This document shows, piece by piece, positions 35,401 to 46,849 of a DNA stretch of 64,000 bases; within the stretch, counting starts at the first letter, position 1, and each line of letters begins with the position of its first letter. A program made the position numbers and the translations under genes. The stretch spans positions 1,853,911 to 1,917,910 of the forward strand of contig NC_087075.1 of NCBI RefSeq assembly GCF_026151205.1, written 5' to 3'. Source of the DNA: Bolinopsis microptera. Its lineage: Eukaryota > Ctenophora > Tentaculata > Lobata > Bolinopsidae. Below the pieces are notes generated by a model. That model was not told the origin of the DNA, made no database searches, and saw nothing but the letters and a program-made list of their open reading frames with translations.

Positions 35401-38344
35401 TTCCTCGGTAGTCCGTCTGCTCTTGACATGTCAGTCCGCCTCGTGTAGTGCTCTTCGTTCCTCGGTAGTCCGTCTGCTCTTGACATGTCAGTCCGCCTCG
35501 TGTAGTGCTCTTCGTTCCTCGGTAGTCCGTCTGCTCTTGACATGTCAGTCCGCCTCGTGTAGTGCTCTTCGTTCCTCGGTAGTCCGTCTGCTCTTGACAT
35601 GTCAGTCCGCCTCGTGTAGTGCTCTTCGTTCCTCGGTAGTCCGTCTGCTCTTGACATGTCAGTCCGCCTCGTGTAGTGCTCTTCGTTCCTCGGTAGTCCG
35701 TCTGCTCTTGACATGTCAGTCCGCCTCGTGTAGTGCTCTTCGTTCCTCGGTAGTCCGTCTGCTCTTGACATGTCAGTCCGCCTCGTGTAGTGCTCTTCGT
35801 TCCTCGGTAGTCCGTCTGCTCTTGACATGTCAGTCCGCCTCGTGTAGTGCTCTTCGTTCCTCGGTAGTCCGTCTGCTCTTGACATGTCAGTCCGCCTCGT
35901 GTAGTGCTCTTCGTTCCTCGGTAGTCCGTCTGCTCTTGACATGTCAGTCCGCCTCGTGTAGTGCTCTTCGTTCCTCGGTAGTCCGTCTGCTCTTGACATG
36001 TCAGTCCGCCTCGTGTAGTGCTCTTCGTTCCTCGGTAGTCCGTCTGCTCTTGACATGTCAGTCCGCCTCGTGTAGTGCTCTTCGTTCCTCGGTAGTCCGT
36101 TTGCTCTTGACATGTCAGTCCGCCTCGTGTAGTGCTCTTCGTTCCTCGGTAGTCCGTCTGCTCTTGACATGTCAGTCCGCCTCGTGTAGTGCTCTTCGTT
36201 CCTCGGTAGTCCGTCTGCTCTTGACATGTCAGTCCGCCTCGTGTAGTGCTCTTCGTTCCTCGGTAGTCCGTCTGCTCTTGACATGTCAGTCCGCCTCGTG
36301 TAGTGCTCTTCGTTCCTCGGTAGTCCGTCTGCTCTTGACATGTCAGTCCCCCTCGTGTAGTGCTCTTCGTTCCTCTGTAGTCCGTCTGCTCTTGACATGT
36401 CAGTCCGCCTCGTGTAGTGCTCTTCGTTCCTCGGTAGTCCGTCTGCTCTTGACATGTCAGTCCCCCTCGTGTAGTGCTCTTCGTTCCTCGGTAGTCCGTC
36501 TGCTCTTGACATGTCAGTCCCCCTCGTGTAGTGCTCTTCGTTCCTCGGTAGTCCGTCTGCTCTTGACATGTCAGTCCGCCTGACATGTCCGTCTGCTCTT
36601 GACATGTCAGTCCGCCTGACATGTCAAGAGCAGACGGACTCTTCGTTCCTCGGTAGTCCGTCTGCTCTTGACATGTCAGTCCGCCTCGTGTAGTGCTCTT
36701 CGTTCCTCGGTAGTCCGTCTGCTCTTGACATGTCAGTCCGCCTCGTGTAGTGCTCTTCGTTCCTCGGTAGTCCGTCTGCTCTTGACATGTCAGTCCCCCT
36801 CGTGTAGTGCTCTTCGTTCCTCGGTAGTCCGTCTGCTCTTGACATGTCAGTCCGCCTCGTGTAGTGCTCTTCGTTCCTCGGTAGTCCGTCTGCTCTTGAC
36901 ATGTCAGTCCGCCTCGTGTAGTGCTCTTCGTTCCTCGGTAGTCCGTCTGCTCTTGACATGTCAGTCCGCCTCGTGTAGTGCTCTTCGTTCCTCGGTAGTC
37001 CGTCTGCTCTTGACATGTCAGTCCGCCTCGTGTAGTGCTCTTCGTTCCTCGGTAGTCCGTCTGCTCTTGACATGTCAGTCCGCCTCGTGTAGTGCTCTTC
37101 GTTCCTCGGTAGTCCGTCTGCTCTTGACATGTCAGTCCGCCTCGTGTAGTGCTCTTCGTTCCTCGGTAGTCCGTCTGCTCTTGACATGTCAGTCCGCCTC
37201 GTGTAGTGCTCTTCGTTCCTCGGTAGTCCGTCTGCTCTTGACATGTCAGTCCGCCTCGTGTAGTGCTCTTCGTTCCTCGGTAGTCCGTCTGCTCTTGACA
37301 TGTCAGTCCCCCTCGTGTAGTGCTCTTCGTTCCTCGGTAGTCCGTCTGCTCTTGACATGTCAGTCCGCCTCGTGTAGTGCTCTTCGTTCCTCGGTAGTCC
37401 GTCTGCTCTTGACATGTCAGTCCCCCTCGTGTAGTGCTCTTCGTTCCTCGGTAGTCCGTCTGCTCTTGACATGTCAGTCCGCCTCGTGTAGTGCTCTTCG
37501 TTCCTCGGTAGTCCGTCTGCTCTTGACATGTCAGTCCCCCTCGTGTAGTGCTCTTCGTTCCTCGGTAGTCCGTCTGCTCTTGACATGTCAGTCTGCCTCG
37601 TGTAGTGCTCTTCGTTCCTCGGTAGTCCGTCTGCTCTTGACATGTCAGTCCCCCTCGTGTAGTGCTCTTCGTTCCTCGGTAGTCCGTCTGCTCTTGACAT
37701 GTCAGTCCGCCTCGTGTAGTGCTCTTCGTTCCTCGGTAGTCCGTCTGCTCTTGACATGTCAGTCCACCTCGTGTAGTGCTCTTCGTTCCTCGGTAGTCCG
37801 TCTGCGCTTGACATGTCAGTCCGCCTCGTGTAGTGCTCTTCGTTCCTCGGTAGTCCGTCTGCTCTTGACATGTCAGTCCGCCTCGTGTAGTGCTCTTCGT
37901 TCCTCGGTAGTCCGTCTGCTCTTGACATGTCAGTCCGCCTCGTGTAGTGCTCTTCGTTCCTCGGTAGTCCGTCTGCTCTTGACATGTCAGTCCCCCTCGT
38001 GTAGTGCTCTTCGTTCCTCGGTAGTCCGTCTGCTCTTGACATGTCAGTCCGCCTCGTGTAGTGCTCTTCGTTCCTCGGTAGTCCGTCTGCTCTTGACATG
38101 TCAGTCCGCCTCGTGTAGTGCTCTTCGTTCCTCGGTAGTCCGTCTGCTCTTGACATGTCAGTCCGCCTCGTGTAGTGCTCTTCGTTCCTCGGTAGTCCGT
38201 CTGCTCTTGACATGTCAGTCCGCCTCGTGTAGTGCTCTTCGTTCCTCGGTAGTCCGTCTGCTTTCCATCCGAACATGTCTGGGTTGGGTTCGCTGTGTAG
38301 CTGATAGCAGCTAGAGTCAGGGTTATTATACCAATTCTCAACAT
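32476..38344 (-). CDS. Signal peptide plus kringle domain, interrupted by a coding-derived minisatellite
   Basis: Translation from the ATG at 38,344 gives a clear signal peptide ([18 protein letters not shown]) and then the start of a kringle, with [20 protein letters not shown] leading to the second Cys at exactly the canonical 22-residue spacing. At 32,643-32,476 the other half of the kringle appears: [30 protein letters not shown] and [11 protein letters not shown], with four Cys as expected. Between them, the 19 residues [19 protein letters not shown] are repeated about 97 times. The frame from the signal peptide runs open for 1,688 codons, but near the 3' end five shortened units and a 1-nt deletion shift it, and it stops at 33,278. 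The last unit also has Tyr for the second kringle Cys. Kringles are disulfide-knotted extracellular binding modules. This copy is probably inactivated or misassembled. Confidence 0.7.
32640..38265 (-). repeat. 57-bp minisatellite derived from kringle coding sequence
   Basis: About 97 head-to-tail copies of a 57-bp (19-codon) unit, most identical. Common variants change one base (gcctcg or ccctcg, cttcg or cttcc). Five 34-bp short units occur near 32,675, 32,880, 33,320, 33,467 and 34,120. Two minus-strand frames and one plus-strand frame lack stops, which explains long apparent ORFs of 839, 804 and 550 codons. Confidence 0.95.
36588..36638. repeat. Inverted partial unit (hairpin) inside the 57-bp array
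   Basis: A perfect inverted repeat with 23-bp arms (36588-36610 and 36616-36638) and a 5-base loop, made from part of the array unit turned around. It marks a local inversion or template switch, and the kringle frame continues through it. Confidence 0.9.
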
Positions 38345-39164
38345 GTTAACTTAAATAGAAATATTTCCTGTTCTAAGGCAACTGAAGTGAACGTAAAGTG
38401 AACTGTTTGCCTATAAGGCAAAACGTTAAGGACGACAACCGCTGTTCACTACAAAACCTTCGGTTGTAACAAAAGGCCAGCTTAAATGAAGCATTGTCAG
38501 TGGGTGTCTAACAAAGCTAACTTAACAATTTGCTCTCTTGTTAGCGGTCAGGTTATCGTCCGCCGCGTCGACAGTCTTGGTTTCTGTTTTGTTCACAATA
38601 GCTACCTTTATGGTTACTGTAGTGCCAACAAGGGTCCGTTTTAAACTATTGTTTTTGGATAGAATGGTTAACACATTTATTATAGCAAGGTCATTGCTTT
38701 ACCAACACATTTAGTTTTATATACAGCTTATTGGAACGAAGCCAATCTAATTCTTATCCATCTTATGGGCCCTAATATTGGGGATCATATTGTCTATGGA
38801 AGGGGTAGCAGAGTACTAGATTTACACTTTTACATATTATTATCTTACTTATAATTCAGAGAATTATTTCTGTAGAATGTATGTATGTACGACCGCCCAC
38901 GTGCAAATCAGACGATAAATAGGAAGTTGCGTAGTAGGCTATCCATTATCGGTATGAAATCTTTTATCTAGATAAACAGATAAAAATTTAGGTTTTATCT
39001 AGATAAAACCGATAAAACCGATAATTTTTCTGCTGAAGGCCAAAGCCAAAATGTTTTCCAAATTTCACAAAAACTGATTGTGGACTTTTATTACTGTTTA
39101 CCAGTAATCTTGCTAAAGTACAACTTCCTTTCTTTTGAAAATATTAGAGCATCAGTTTTCTTCT
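38345..39164. other. Upstream flank of the kringle gene, no gene seen
   Basis: Presumed promoter side of the kringle gene. A short palindromic ggttttatctagataaaacc-type motif lies at about 38,990. No further coding sequence was recognised. Confidence 0.4.
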
Positions 39165-39418
39165 CCGGGGAACAATAGTGTACCAGTTCTCTTCAAAACA
39201 GTAGACCAACGGTTTGTCTTCTCCTAAGAACAGTAGTGTACCAGTTCTCTTCAAAACAGTAGATCACCGGTTTCCTTCTCCTAAAAACAGTAGTGTACCA
39301 GTTCTCTACAAAACAGTAGACCAAGGGTTTCCTTCTCCTGAGAACAGTAAGTAGTACCGCACTAGTTCTCTTCAAAACAGTAGACCAACGGTTTCCTTCT
39401 CCTGAGAACAGTAATGAT
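39165..39418. repeat. Roughly 55-60-bp tandem repeat, about 4.5 copies
   Basis: Units contain gtaccagttctcttcaaaac, agtagaccaacggtt and ccttctcctgagaacagtag. The start ORFs here are by-products of the repeat. Confidence 0.85.
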
Positions 39419-40199
39419 ATTCGCTGCGATTGAAAGTACCAGATTTTAATTGGAAACAGTGCAAATAGATGACAATAGAGATACAATCAAACAAGAAAAA
39501 AAGAAGAAAAAAAGAAGAAAAAAAGAAGAAAAAAATAATGAACTGCTCTGTGAATTTAGACGAGACACCGATTGTCACTCAGTGCACTTTCCTTTTTATT
39601 TCACTATCGGGATTATTCTAATGAGATTATTATTGCTTAGATTGAATCGTTAATGAATTTGTCTCTCGCAATTGTTATGGTCGTTCTCAAATGTCAGCTT
39701 ATCTCAAACTCTCTTTAATGGTCCAGTGTTGTAATATATAAAGGTGTATAATGGTGTTATTATATACCCTTCCTCTTCTAATGGGCTTATAAATGAGCTT
39801 ATCTCATTTAACCAATAATTGATCGAGGAATCATTCAATTAAATTGAATTTCCGTCTTGTTAAATTGAGGGGTAATATTGCATGATCTTCATTACTTGCC
39901 CCTAATCTAGTGGTTTGAGAGGTAATAGTCTCTCTGTCTAAAGCTGTGAAGCAAAATGAAACGAGCTAAATCTAATCTCTTATCAATTACTCAAGCAGAT
40001 AAGCTTGTAATTCTATTTACTAATACTATTTACTATACGTTATTTTAGTGTCAGATATTAATGAACTAATTTAAAAAGATCTTGCTTTATTTTATCTATC
40101 CCCATTAATCCTGATTGCATAGAAATAATAAACTTGGTTACTTGACAGCGGGAGGATAATATGTAATATTTGTTTTGACACGTGACTCTGGCATTTAAG
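39419..40199. other. Gene-free AT-rich stretch
   Basis: Contains an A/G-rich low-complexity patch (39,495-39,535, aagaagaaaaaaag). No gene was recognised. Confidence 0.5.
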
Positions 40200-40334
40200 G
40201 CAGTATCGAGATAGCCCGATACTGCCGCATGGCAGTATCGAGATAGCCCGACCACGGTCCGCGGACCACGGTCCGCGGACCACTGTCTGCGGACCGTGGT
40301 CCGCGGACCGTGGTCGGGCTATCTCGATACTGCC
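40200..40334. mobile_element. GC-rich foldback element
   Basis: 40231-40280 and 40285-40334 form an almost perfect 50-bp-arm inverted repeat: ends ggcagtatcgagatagcccg, core made of ccacggtccgcgga repeats, one mismatch and a 4-base loop. A partial tandem copy of the end precedes it (40,200-40,226). On its right side the LINE reverse transcriptase begins abruptly. On its left side there is no LINE sequence. Confidence 0.75.
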
Positions 40335-43322
40335 CTCTGTTCCAATGGTGACATCAATGGTCTCCGATAGTTTTTGGATCAGTTTGATGCGGGTCACCGA
40401 GTTGCTGTACATGTTCTTAAGGCAAGCGAAGAAGTTCCCTCCGATACCAAGGTGATTGAGCTTATACATGAGTGCTTCTCTGCACACCGTATCGAACGCT
40501 TTCCGGTAGTCAACAAAACAAGCAAACACTCTCTTTTTGAGCTTTTTCGTGTATTTCTCAATGATTGTGGTAATTGTAAGGATGTGATCCGAGCACTGTG
40601 CACCAGCTCTGAAGCCAAGTTGGTGGGGGAAATCGGGGCAGATAACTTTGCGGAAGTCGATAAGTCTTTCAAGGAGAAGAGAAGCAAATAGCTTCCCTAG
40701 ACAGCTTCCAACAGTTATCGCCCTGTAGTTGTCAGGGTTCTGTTTGTTGCCCTTCTTGTGGAGAGGGGTGGTTATCGAACAATTCCATGGGTAAGTCCCC
40801 TGTTCCAGGCAGCCGTTGAACAACTTGAGAAGAACTTTCCTTAGGCAAAGTTTGGAGTTCTTGAGCATCTCGTTCGATATTAGGTCCAGTGATACGCTCT
40901 TGTTGTTTTTGAGTTTGTTGATCACCTTTTCAAGCTCTTGTAGAGTGAACTCCATGTTAAGATTTTCCACTTCAGTTGGTAGGTCAGGGTGGCTGCTCCC
41001 ATCATTGCTTGCGTTGTGGGCTTGAAGTTCACGGTGGGATGGATCCTTGCACTTTTGGTTGTAGAGGTCGTTGAAGAATTTGTGAAAAGCAAATAGATCG
41101 TACAGATCGAATGTCTCAGGATCTCTACAGGAGGACGAGAGATCTTTCAGAGCAGACCAGTTAATGTCATTGCCATTGTTTATTTTCTCGTTCAGTTGAA
41201 AGAGATATGCGCCTTTTTTGGATCGAACTTGAGCCCTGTATTCCTTTTTTCGGAGGTAAAACTTAGCACGAGTAGGTTCCACTAACATGGGATCAATGTA
41301 GGGGTTGTTCTTTACTCTTTCGATCGTGCAGACTTGACGTTTTGCCTTTCTGCAGTCCCAATCGAACCATTTGTTTTTGTTAGTGTGAAGACGGCCACTT
41401 TTTTGGGTAGTGACCTGGCTGGCTAGGTTAATGTAGGTTGTAATCACAGAGTCATTGTATTTTCGAATGTCTTCGGGGCAGGTGATGTCATTTGCTAGGA
41501 GCGATTCGACCTTCTGCATGAATTGGGCATCATTCTGGGCCGACTTGAACTTTTCTGATGTACCAAACCCAGTGCTAGTGTCTTTGGTCCACTTGAAGGG
41601 CTTCGGCACTGGTGCTAGTTTCCGTTCACGTTCTTTATAGAGGTTGTCATCAAGAAGATTCACCCCATGGTTTGTGGTGAGGGCGGTTGATATCGGTCTG
41701 TGGTCTGAGTAAGGTGTGATATCGCCCACATAAAAGGACCTTAGGACCTAACCCGATGGTGGATATCTCGTGAGACACAGATGTAATCAACAGTGCTGGC
41801 TCCGTGACGTTGAATGCATGTATGGCTACCGAAAATGTCTCCAATAGTCCTTCCATTGAGAATTATCATCCCTGCTGTTTGGAGAAGCTCAATGAACGGT
41901 TTGCCATTCGAATTCAAAGTTCGGTCCTGATTGTTCCTTGGTGTCAAGGCTGTTATGAATTGAGGAGGGTCGAGATCGACATGTATATTCCTAGATTCGC
42001 AGGGAATAAGAAAATCTTTCAGAGTACCGGTCCGTGCGTTCATATCCCCAAGTATGGCGGCATCTTCTGTGTCGGGAATCCTGGATAGGCACTCCTCAAG
42101 TTGTTCGCAAGTAGTGATGTATTCCTCGGTATTCGAACGTATACGTTTTTTATACGAACCGTGTGCTGGCGAGTCGTATACATTGATAAGGTTTAGGTCC
42201 TTGCCAAGATTAAAGTATTTGGCTCTTAGCTTGACGATGAGTATGTCGTCACAATCTGGAACGTGGACTCTAACAGCTCCAGCTGCTAGGTGTTTATGAA
42301 TCGCCGTGCATACACCGCCTGAGTTTGTTCCTGTCCTGTTAGCATTGAAGCATTTGAAGCCACGTAAAGAAACTTGCCCTTTAGTTTCTTGCAAGCAGAT
42401 AACGTCGTGATCCTGTTAAGGAGCTTCTGAACTTCATCGATTTCAAATTTGATACCTTCAAACTTGTCACGCTGATGGTTGATGTTCCAGCTCATCAGCC
42501 TAAGGCAATTGCGTGTGTCCCGGTTTTTACTCATCTTTGAAACGGTTCGAGCTGCGTTTTTGACGAGGATTTCCATCGTGGCTCTGGTGAGGAATGCGCA
42601 TCGTCTTCTTAAGTCCTTCACGAAGGCTGACGTAAAGCATTTTTTCACCTCTGTCTTTTAGGGTAAATCCAGTGTTGATAGAATAACTGTTCTGGTTGCC
42701 AACCCGGTCGTTAGCAAACGTGAATATGCGTGTACGAGCGGTTTCGCTATGTCTGTGGAACCAGCTAACATTGCTTTTCGTTGTTAACAGCTTTGATTCG
42801 CTCGTTAATTTTCTTGTCATTAGAGGTTGGAATGAAAAGGGAGAAACATATCTGAGCTTTGCAGGTCTCCAGGAGATACTCTGCGAGTTCGTGGATAGCT
42901 CCAGATGGGATACATTTCCTCTTCGTAAGGTCGTTGATACCCAGGTGAACGTAAATGCAGTCTGGTCGTAGCTTATTCAACTTCTGGTTGAGCTGTTTTC
43001 GTTTCTTTGCTAGGTTTTCGAGACTTGATGCCCCGAATTGGTGCACATTGAATTGAGAACTGAAACTACGTGGATTGAACATGTCAAAGTTACTATCGTG
43101 TATGAGAAGTACCGTGTGCCTACGATAGATATGAGAGTTCCTGGTTCCAGTTCCTGTGCCTGGTCCGACTTCCCGAGATTGTGAAGTTGAGGATGGTACA
43201 TGATCTTCACGCCGATGATGCATGCGGCTATCATTTAGAGAATTGTCTAGGCGCTCTTCTTGAGCTTGTTCGTTCAGGACAGTTGTCATGCGGCTACCAT
43301 TTTGAGACCCGTCTTGTCTCAA
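40335..43322 (-). pseudogene. Decayed non-LTR retrotransposon (LINE): SGNH-like, endonuclease and RT parts
   Basis: From 5' to 3' on the minus strand: 43322-42765 encodes a SGNH-hydrolase-like region (LLIHDSNFDMF, YVHLGINDL); 42560-41745 encodes an APE-type endonuclease (RLMSWNINHQR, QETKG, ILGDMNARTG, STVDYICVS, then YSDHRPIS in the next frame); and 41729-40335 encodes RT (SLDLISNEMLKN, ITTPLHKKGNKQNPDNYRAI, HQLGFRAG, FACFVDYRKAFDTV). Frameshifts near 42,790, 42,410 and 41,745 break it. RT ends before the YADD motif where the foldback element starts. EN, RT and an esterase-like module together suggest the CR1/L2 group. The element cannot move itself. Confidence 0.85.
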
Positions 43323-43454
43323 CTATATATAAATGTAGTTACAAATTTATAATCTACTAAGACTTGCGCCGATTTTAATTTATTGATCCACTGTCGTAAA
43401 CAATTTCAATGTTTAAAACAAATATTACTAGGCAGCATTCGTCGTTCATGATCA

Positions 43455-43581
43455 TATTGACCATTGTTAATGATCTGGCCCGGCGCGCGCTACTTCGTAG
43501 CACTTGCCGTCGGGCCATAACATTTCGAGAAGAAAGCGGCGCGCGCTACTTCGAAGAAATTTAGACAGTAACATCCGTCAA
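43455..43581 (+). mobile_element. Short inverted-repeat element, copy A, with 9-bp target duplication
   Basis: It begins ttgaccattgttaat and ends aacatccgtcaa (short terminal inverted repeats TTGAC...GTCAA), and is flanked by atgatcata at 43446-43454 and 43582-43590. Inside is the motif ctacttcgaagaaatttaga, shared with copies B and C. A target duplication of 8-9 bp suggests a Mutator-like MITE. Confidence 0.7.
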
Positions 43582-43739
43582 ATGATCATATAGCTTAGCC
43601 ATATGTATACGCGTACTGTGTATATGCGTACTGCGTGACGTGCTTGTTTCGCGCGCTACTGCAAGCGAAAGGGTTCTGTTTAGAGCAATATTCGTCGCTC
43701 AACTTGCTTATTGCTTTATTTTCAGAGAACTTCGCTGGT

Positions 43740-44430
43740 AGTAGGTAGTGCGCCATCGACAGTGAGCCGCGCGTGCCGACTGTAGGATGGTTTTTTAGCG
43801 CTAATTTCGGCCAGCACAATTTTCTTCAAACAAATTGACGGATGTTACTCGTCTAAATTTCTTCGAAGTAGCTTAACGGGTAATACTCGTAAAATATCTG
43901 TTTGACCGTCGACGAGTCCAACTCGGCGCGCGCATCCTGGTAGGTTATTAACCTACAACGAAGTAGCGCGCATCGCTTTCTTCTCGAAATATTGTCCCGA
44001 TTGCACGTGCTACGAAGGCCAGACCATTAACAATGGTCAACAAACAAATAAATATTAAGTACCCTTCCCGACCTCCGATTGCAACAAAAATTGGTAAGCT
44101 TACTCATAGACTTACAAGGAAAGTGTCCGAAAAATTTAAAGCATATCCAACCATCAAACATTATGTTACAGCTAAAAGCAGCGTATTTGCCCCATTTTGA
44201 TCATTATGTATATCAATTATCAACTCCAATATCCACCAAATTTTTCGGACAGTTGTGAAAGCCCTATCGGAAGGTCGTCGCCAATTTTCAAAATGATCTC
44301 ATTCAAGGAACCGAAGATATATCCGAATAATACGACAAAAATCAACAAATTTGGTCAAATTATGCGACTTTTACAGCGAATTTTTCTCCAAATGCAAAAG
44401 CTGTGCATCAAATATGGCACCTAGGCGAAA
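43740..44430 (+). repeat. Dispersed repeat family A, copy 2 (interrupted)
   Basis: Matches the minus strand of 1-345. Relative to that copy, a 206-bp element (43835-44040) is inserted at caaacaaat, so the repeat was already in place when the element arrived. The part at 44,300-44,410 also matches 47,155-47,270. Confidence 0.75.
43835..44040 (-). mobile_element. Short inverted-repeat element, copy B, inserted in repeat A
   Basis: Same family as copy A but in the opposite orientation. It begins ttgacggatgttactcg and ends ttaacaatggtcaa, and is flanked by caaacaaa at 43827-43834 and 44041-44048. It contains ctaaatttcttcgaagtag. The uninterrupted site is seen in repeat copy 1 (near 245), which confirms the insertion. 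Confidence 0.8.
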
Positions 44431-44869
44431 CTCACTGATCTTTCCAAAACACAGGAGGAGCAAAGTTCCAATTCGCTCATCCTGACTACAAGGACACACT
44501 GATAATGAGTAGTCTTGGCACTTCTCCCTCCAGTAACCGCTTTTCAGGTCTTTTCAGTTAAGACAGCTAATGTATAAGGGCTGACACACGCTAGACACAG
44601 GCTCGTGATAAGACAGAGTTAGGGATTTCAACTCTATAGCTCTGACTACGAGGACACACTGATAGGGACAATTCCGGGCACTTCTTCCTCCAGTAACCAC
44701 TTTTCAGGTCTTCTCAGCTAGACAGCTAAAGGCTCATCTTGGGGCCATCACATTTAACCTAGGGGACCGGGTTAGCTTTGCCACACTATTCATTGGAGTG
44801 TGACTGGACGCTTTACATTCATCTAGTAGCAGCAGAGTTTGACTAACACCCTTACTGGTTCTAATCAGT

Positions 44870-45770
44870 TTCTACAGCGGAAGATCTCAACGCTCGAAAC
44901 AGTTCATCTCGGACATCCTGCAGAGATGCTTTATCACAGCCTGTCCCATTGCGCAGGGAACCCTTAGATCTACAGTACCCTGGTGGACAGCACAGCTCAC
45001 TAAAGCATAGCGGACCTTTTTAGTTCTGAGACGCAAAGCTAACCGGACCAGGAATAAACATCAATGCAATGCTTCGGGGATGCAAATAGGACATACAACT
45101 TTAGGATTTGGTTTTGGATCGGACACTCAAAACAACGATAGAGGAGCGGTCTACACGCTCACAGGCTACCATGTCTCGTGTAACCCCAGGATTAAGCACC
45201 CTCACAGACTACCACGTCTCGTGTAACCCTAGGACTCTAACACTTAACAGACTCTAACACGCTCACAGGCTTCCACGTCTCGTGTACCCTAGGATTTGGT
45301 TTTTGGATCGGACACTCAAAACAACGACAGAAGAGTGGTCTACAGTGACGTTACAGGAACATTGCATACTCCTACGAGTTGCATGTAGCAGGCCATGACC
45401 GTCCCTGGAAGTCCCCATGTCTCCTCATCGTTAACCCGTAAGGGGTTGCACCAGGGGCGGTGGTAACAGAACTTCAAGACTCTCGGAGTCTGTTGTCGAT
45501 ATCTATGTATAATATATTTATGGTATATAACTTGGGAGTCTCTCTCTCTCTCTAGCAGCAGGAGTTGGAGAACGGGGACGCGTTGTGAAAGCCACCGCAA
45601 GGAAGGCTTGCAGTCGACGCCGACCAATTAAAAGAAAGAACTTAGATGTTCCAGGACATGAAGGAGTATACGGTAACGAACTAGCGGACGAATTCGTAAG
45701 AGACGATCATTTCAACAACATCCCCATGCATAGGACCAGAACCCTTCCTCCCAATTAGGCCACACTCAGT
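44870..45770 (+). pseudogene. Degraded LINE with RNase H remnant
   Basis: At 44,945-45,060 a frame reads CPIAQGTLRSTVPWWTAQLT followed by RRKANRTR, a linker motif typical between endonuclease and RT in Jockey/I-type LINEs. At 45,644-45,759 another reads VPGHEGVYGNELADEFVRD, the last RNase H motif. RT itself is missing or destroyed, and the region has internal duplications (for example caggctaccatgtctcgtg at 45,165, 45,210 and 45,265). Confidence 0.65.
45340..45580 (+). repeat. Repeat with cttcaagactc...cttgggagtc, copy 1
   Basis: This tract recurs in diverged form at about 46,160-46,480: both have aagtccc, cttcaagactc, an AT-rich gatatttat stretch, cttgggagtc and agcaggagttg. It may be a LINE 3' end. 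Confidence 0.6.
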
Positions 45771-46159
45771 GAGAAAGGAAAAATGTACCTCCACAAAATA
45801 TATAAATCCAGGAACTTTAATTTTTCTGGAACTCACATCAGATGGCTAACATGGCCGCTGTCAGTATAGATCACAGCCCACTAGTTTACTTTCAGAACGT
45901 GGCGAACAACGTCAACTTCGAGACGCAAGATTGTGAACACTTTTCAGGAGAAGCAGGAACTTCCCAGCACCTCTCTGCAAGTGCATCCAGATCATGACGC
46001 TCAGAATGAGGATAATTGGTCAACCCCTATGGAGGATCTTAACAACAGTAAACTCAACCATATCTTCAAATTTGTGGAACAGTCGACAAGGCTTGATAGG
46101 GAAAGCCCTTTTGGGTAACTTCCTTGGATTTTTCACCAAGAACTTTCGCTAAATCCCAC

Positions 46160-46480
46160 ACTAGGAACTCAACCTAGGCTTGTCATATGTTGTATGACCC
46201 GCGGCTCCCCCTGTATCGTCACTATAGTGAAACGACCGTGGGGGTCGCAACGTGATACAAACCTAGGCCTATCTCTGCATAGAGACATATCTCCCAGGCT
46301 TTGACCTAGCTCGGAAGTCCCTTGTCTGTCCGCAGAAGTACTACAACGGAAGGGGGTTTGCTCTGAGCCAGGTAGCGACAGCTTCAAGACTCCAGGGGTC
46401 TGTCGCATTGATATTTATTGTTTTATGATTTCGTATATACCTTGGGAGTCCTGGCGTGCAGCTAGCAGGAGTTGCATTTT
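46160..46480 (+). repeat. Repeat with cttcaagactc...cttgggagtc, copy 2
   Basis: Second copy of the tract at 45,340-45,580. It runs directly into the GA microsatellite, as copy 1 runs into a short tctctctct tract. Confidence 0.6.
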
Positions 46481-46498
46481 GTGGGCACGGCGAGAATA

Positions 46499-46822
<324 letters not shown>

Positions 46823-46849
46823 TTTGCACTATAGTCCCCTGTGTAAGAC

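Noticed and set aside
34169..36583. Plus-strand 804-codon and minus-strand 839-codon frames in the 57-bp array
   Set aside because: Alternative frames of the same repeat. No start context, signal or family match.
33278..38344. A 1,688-codon giant secreted protein taken at face value
   Set aside because: The open frame follows from a 57-bp unit without stops, it ends by frameshift, and both halves of a kringle flank it. I keep it as a disrupted kringle locus.
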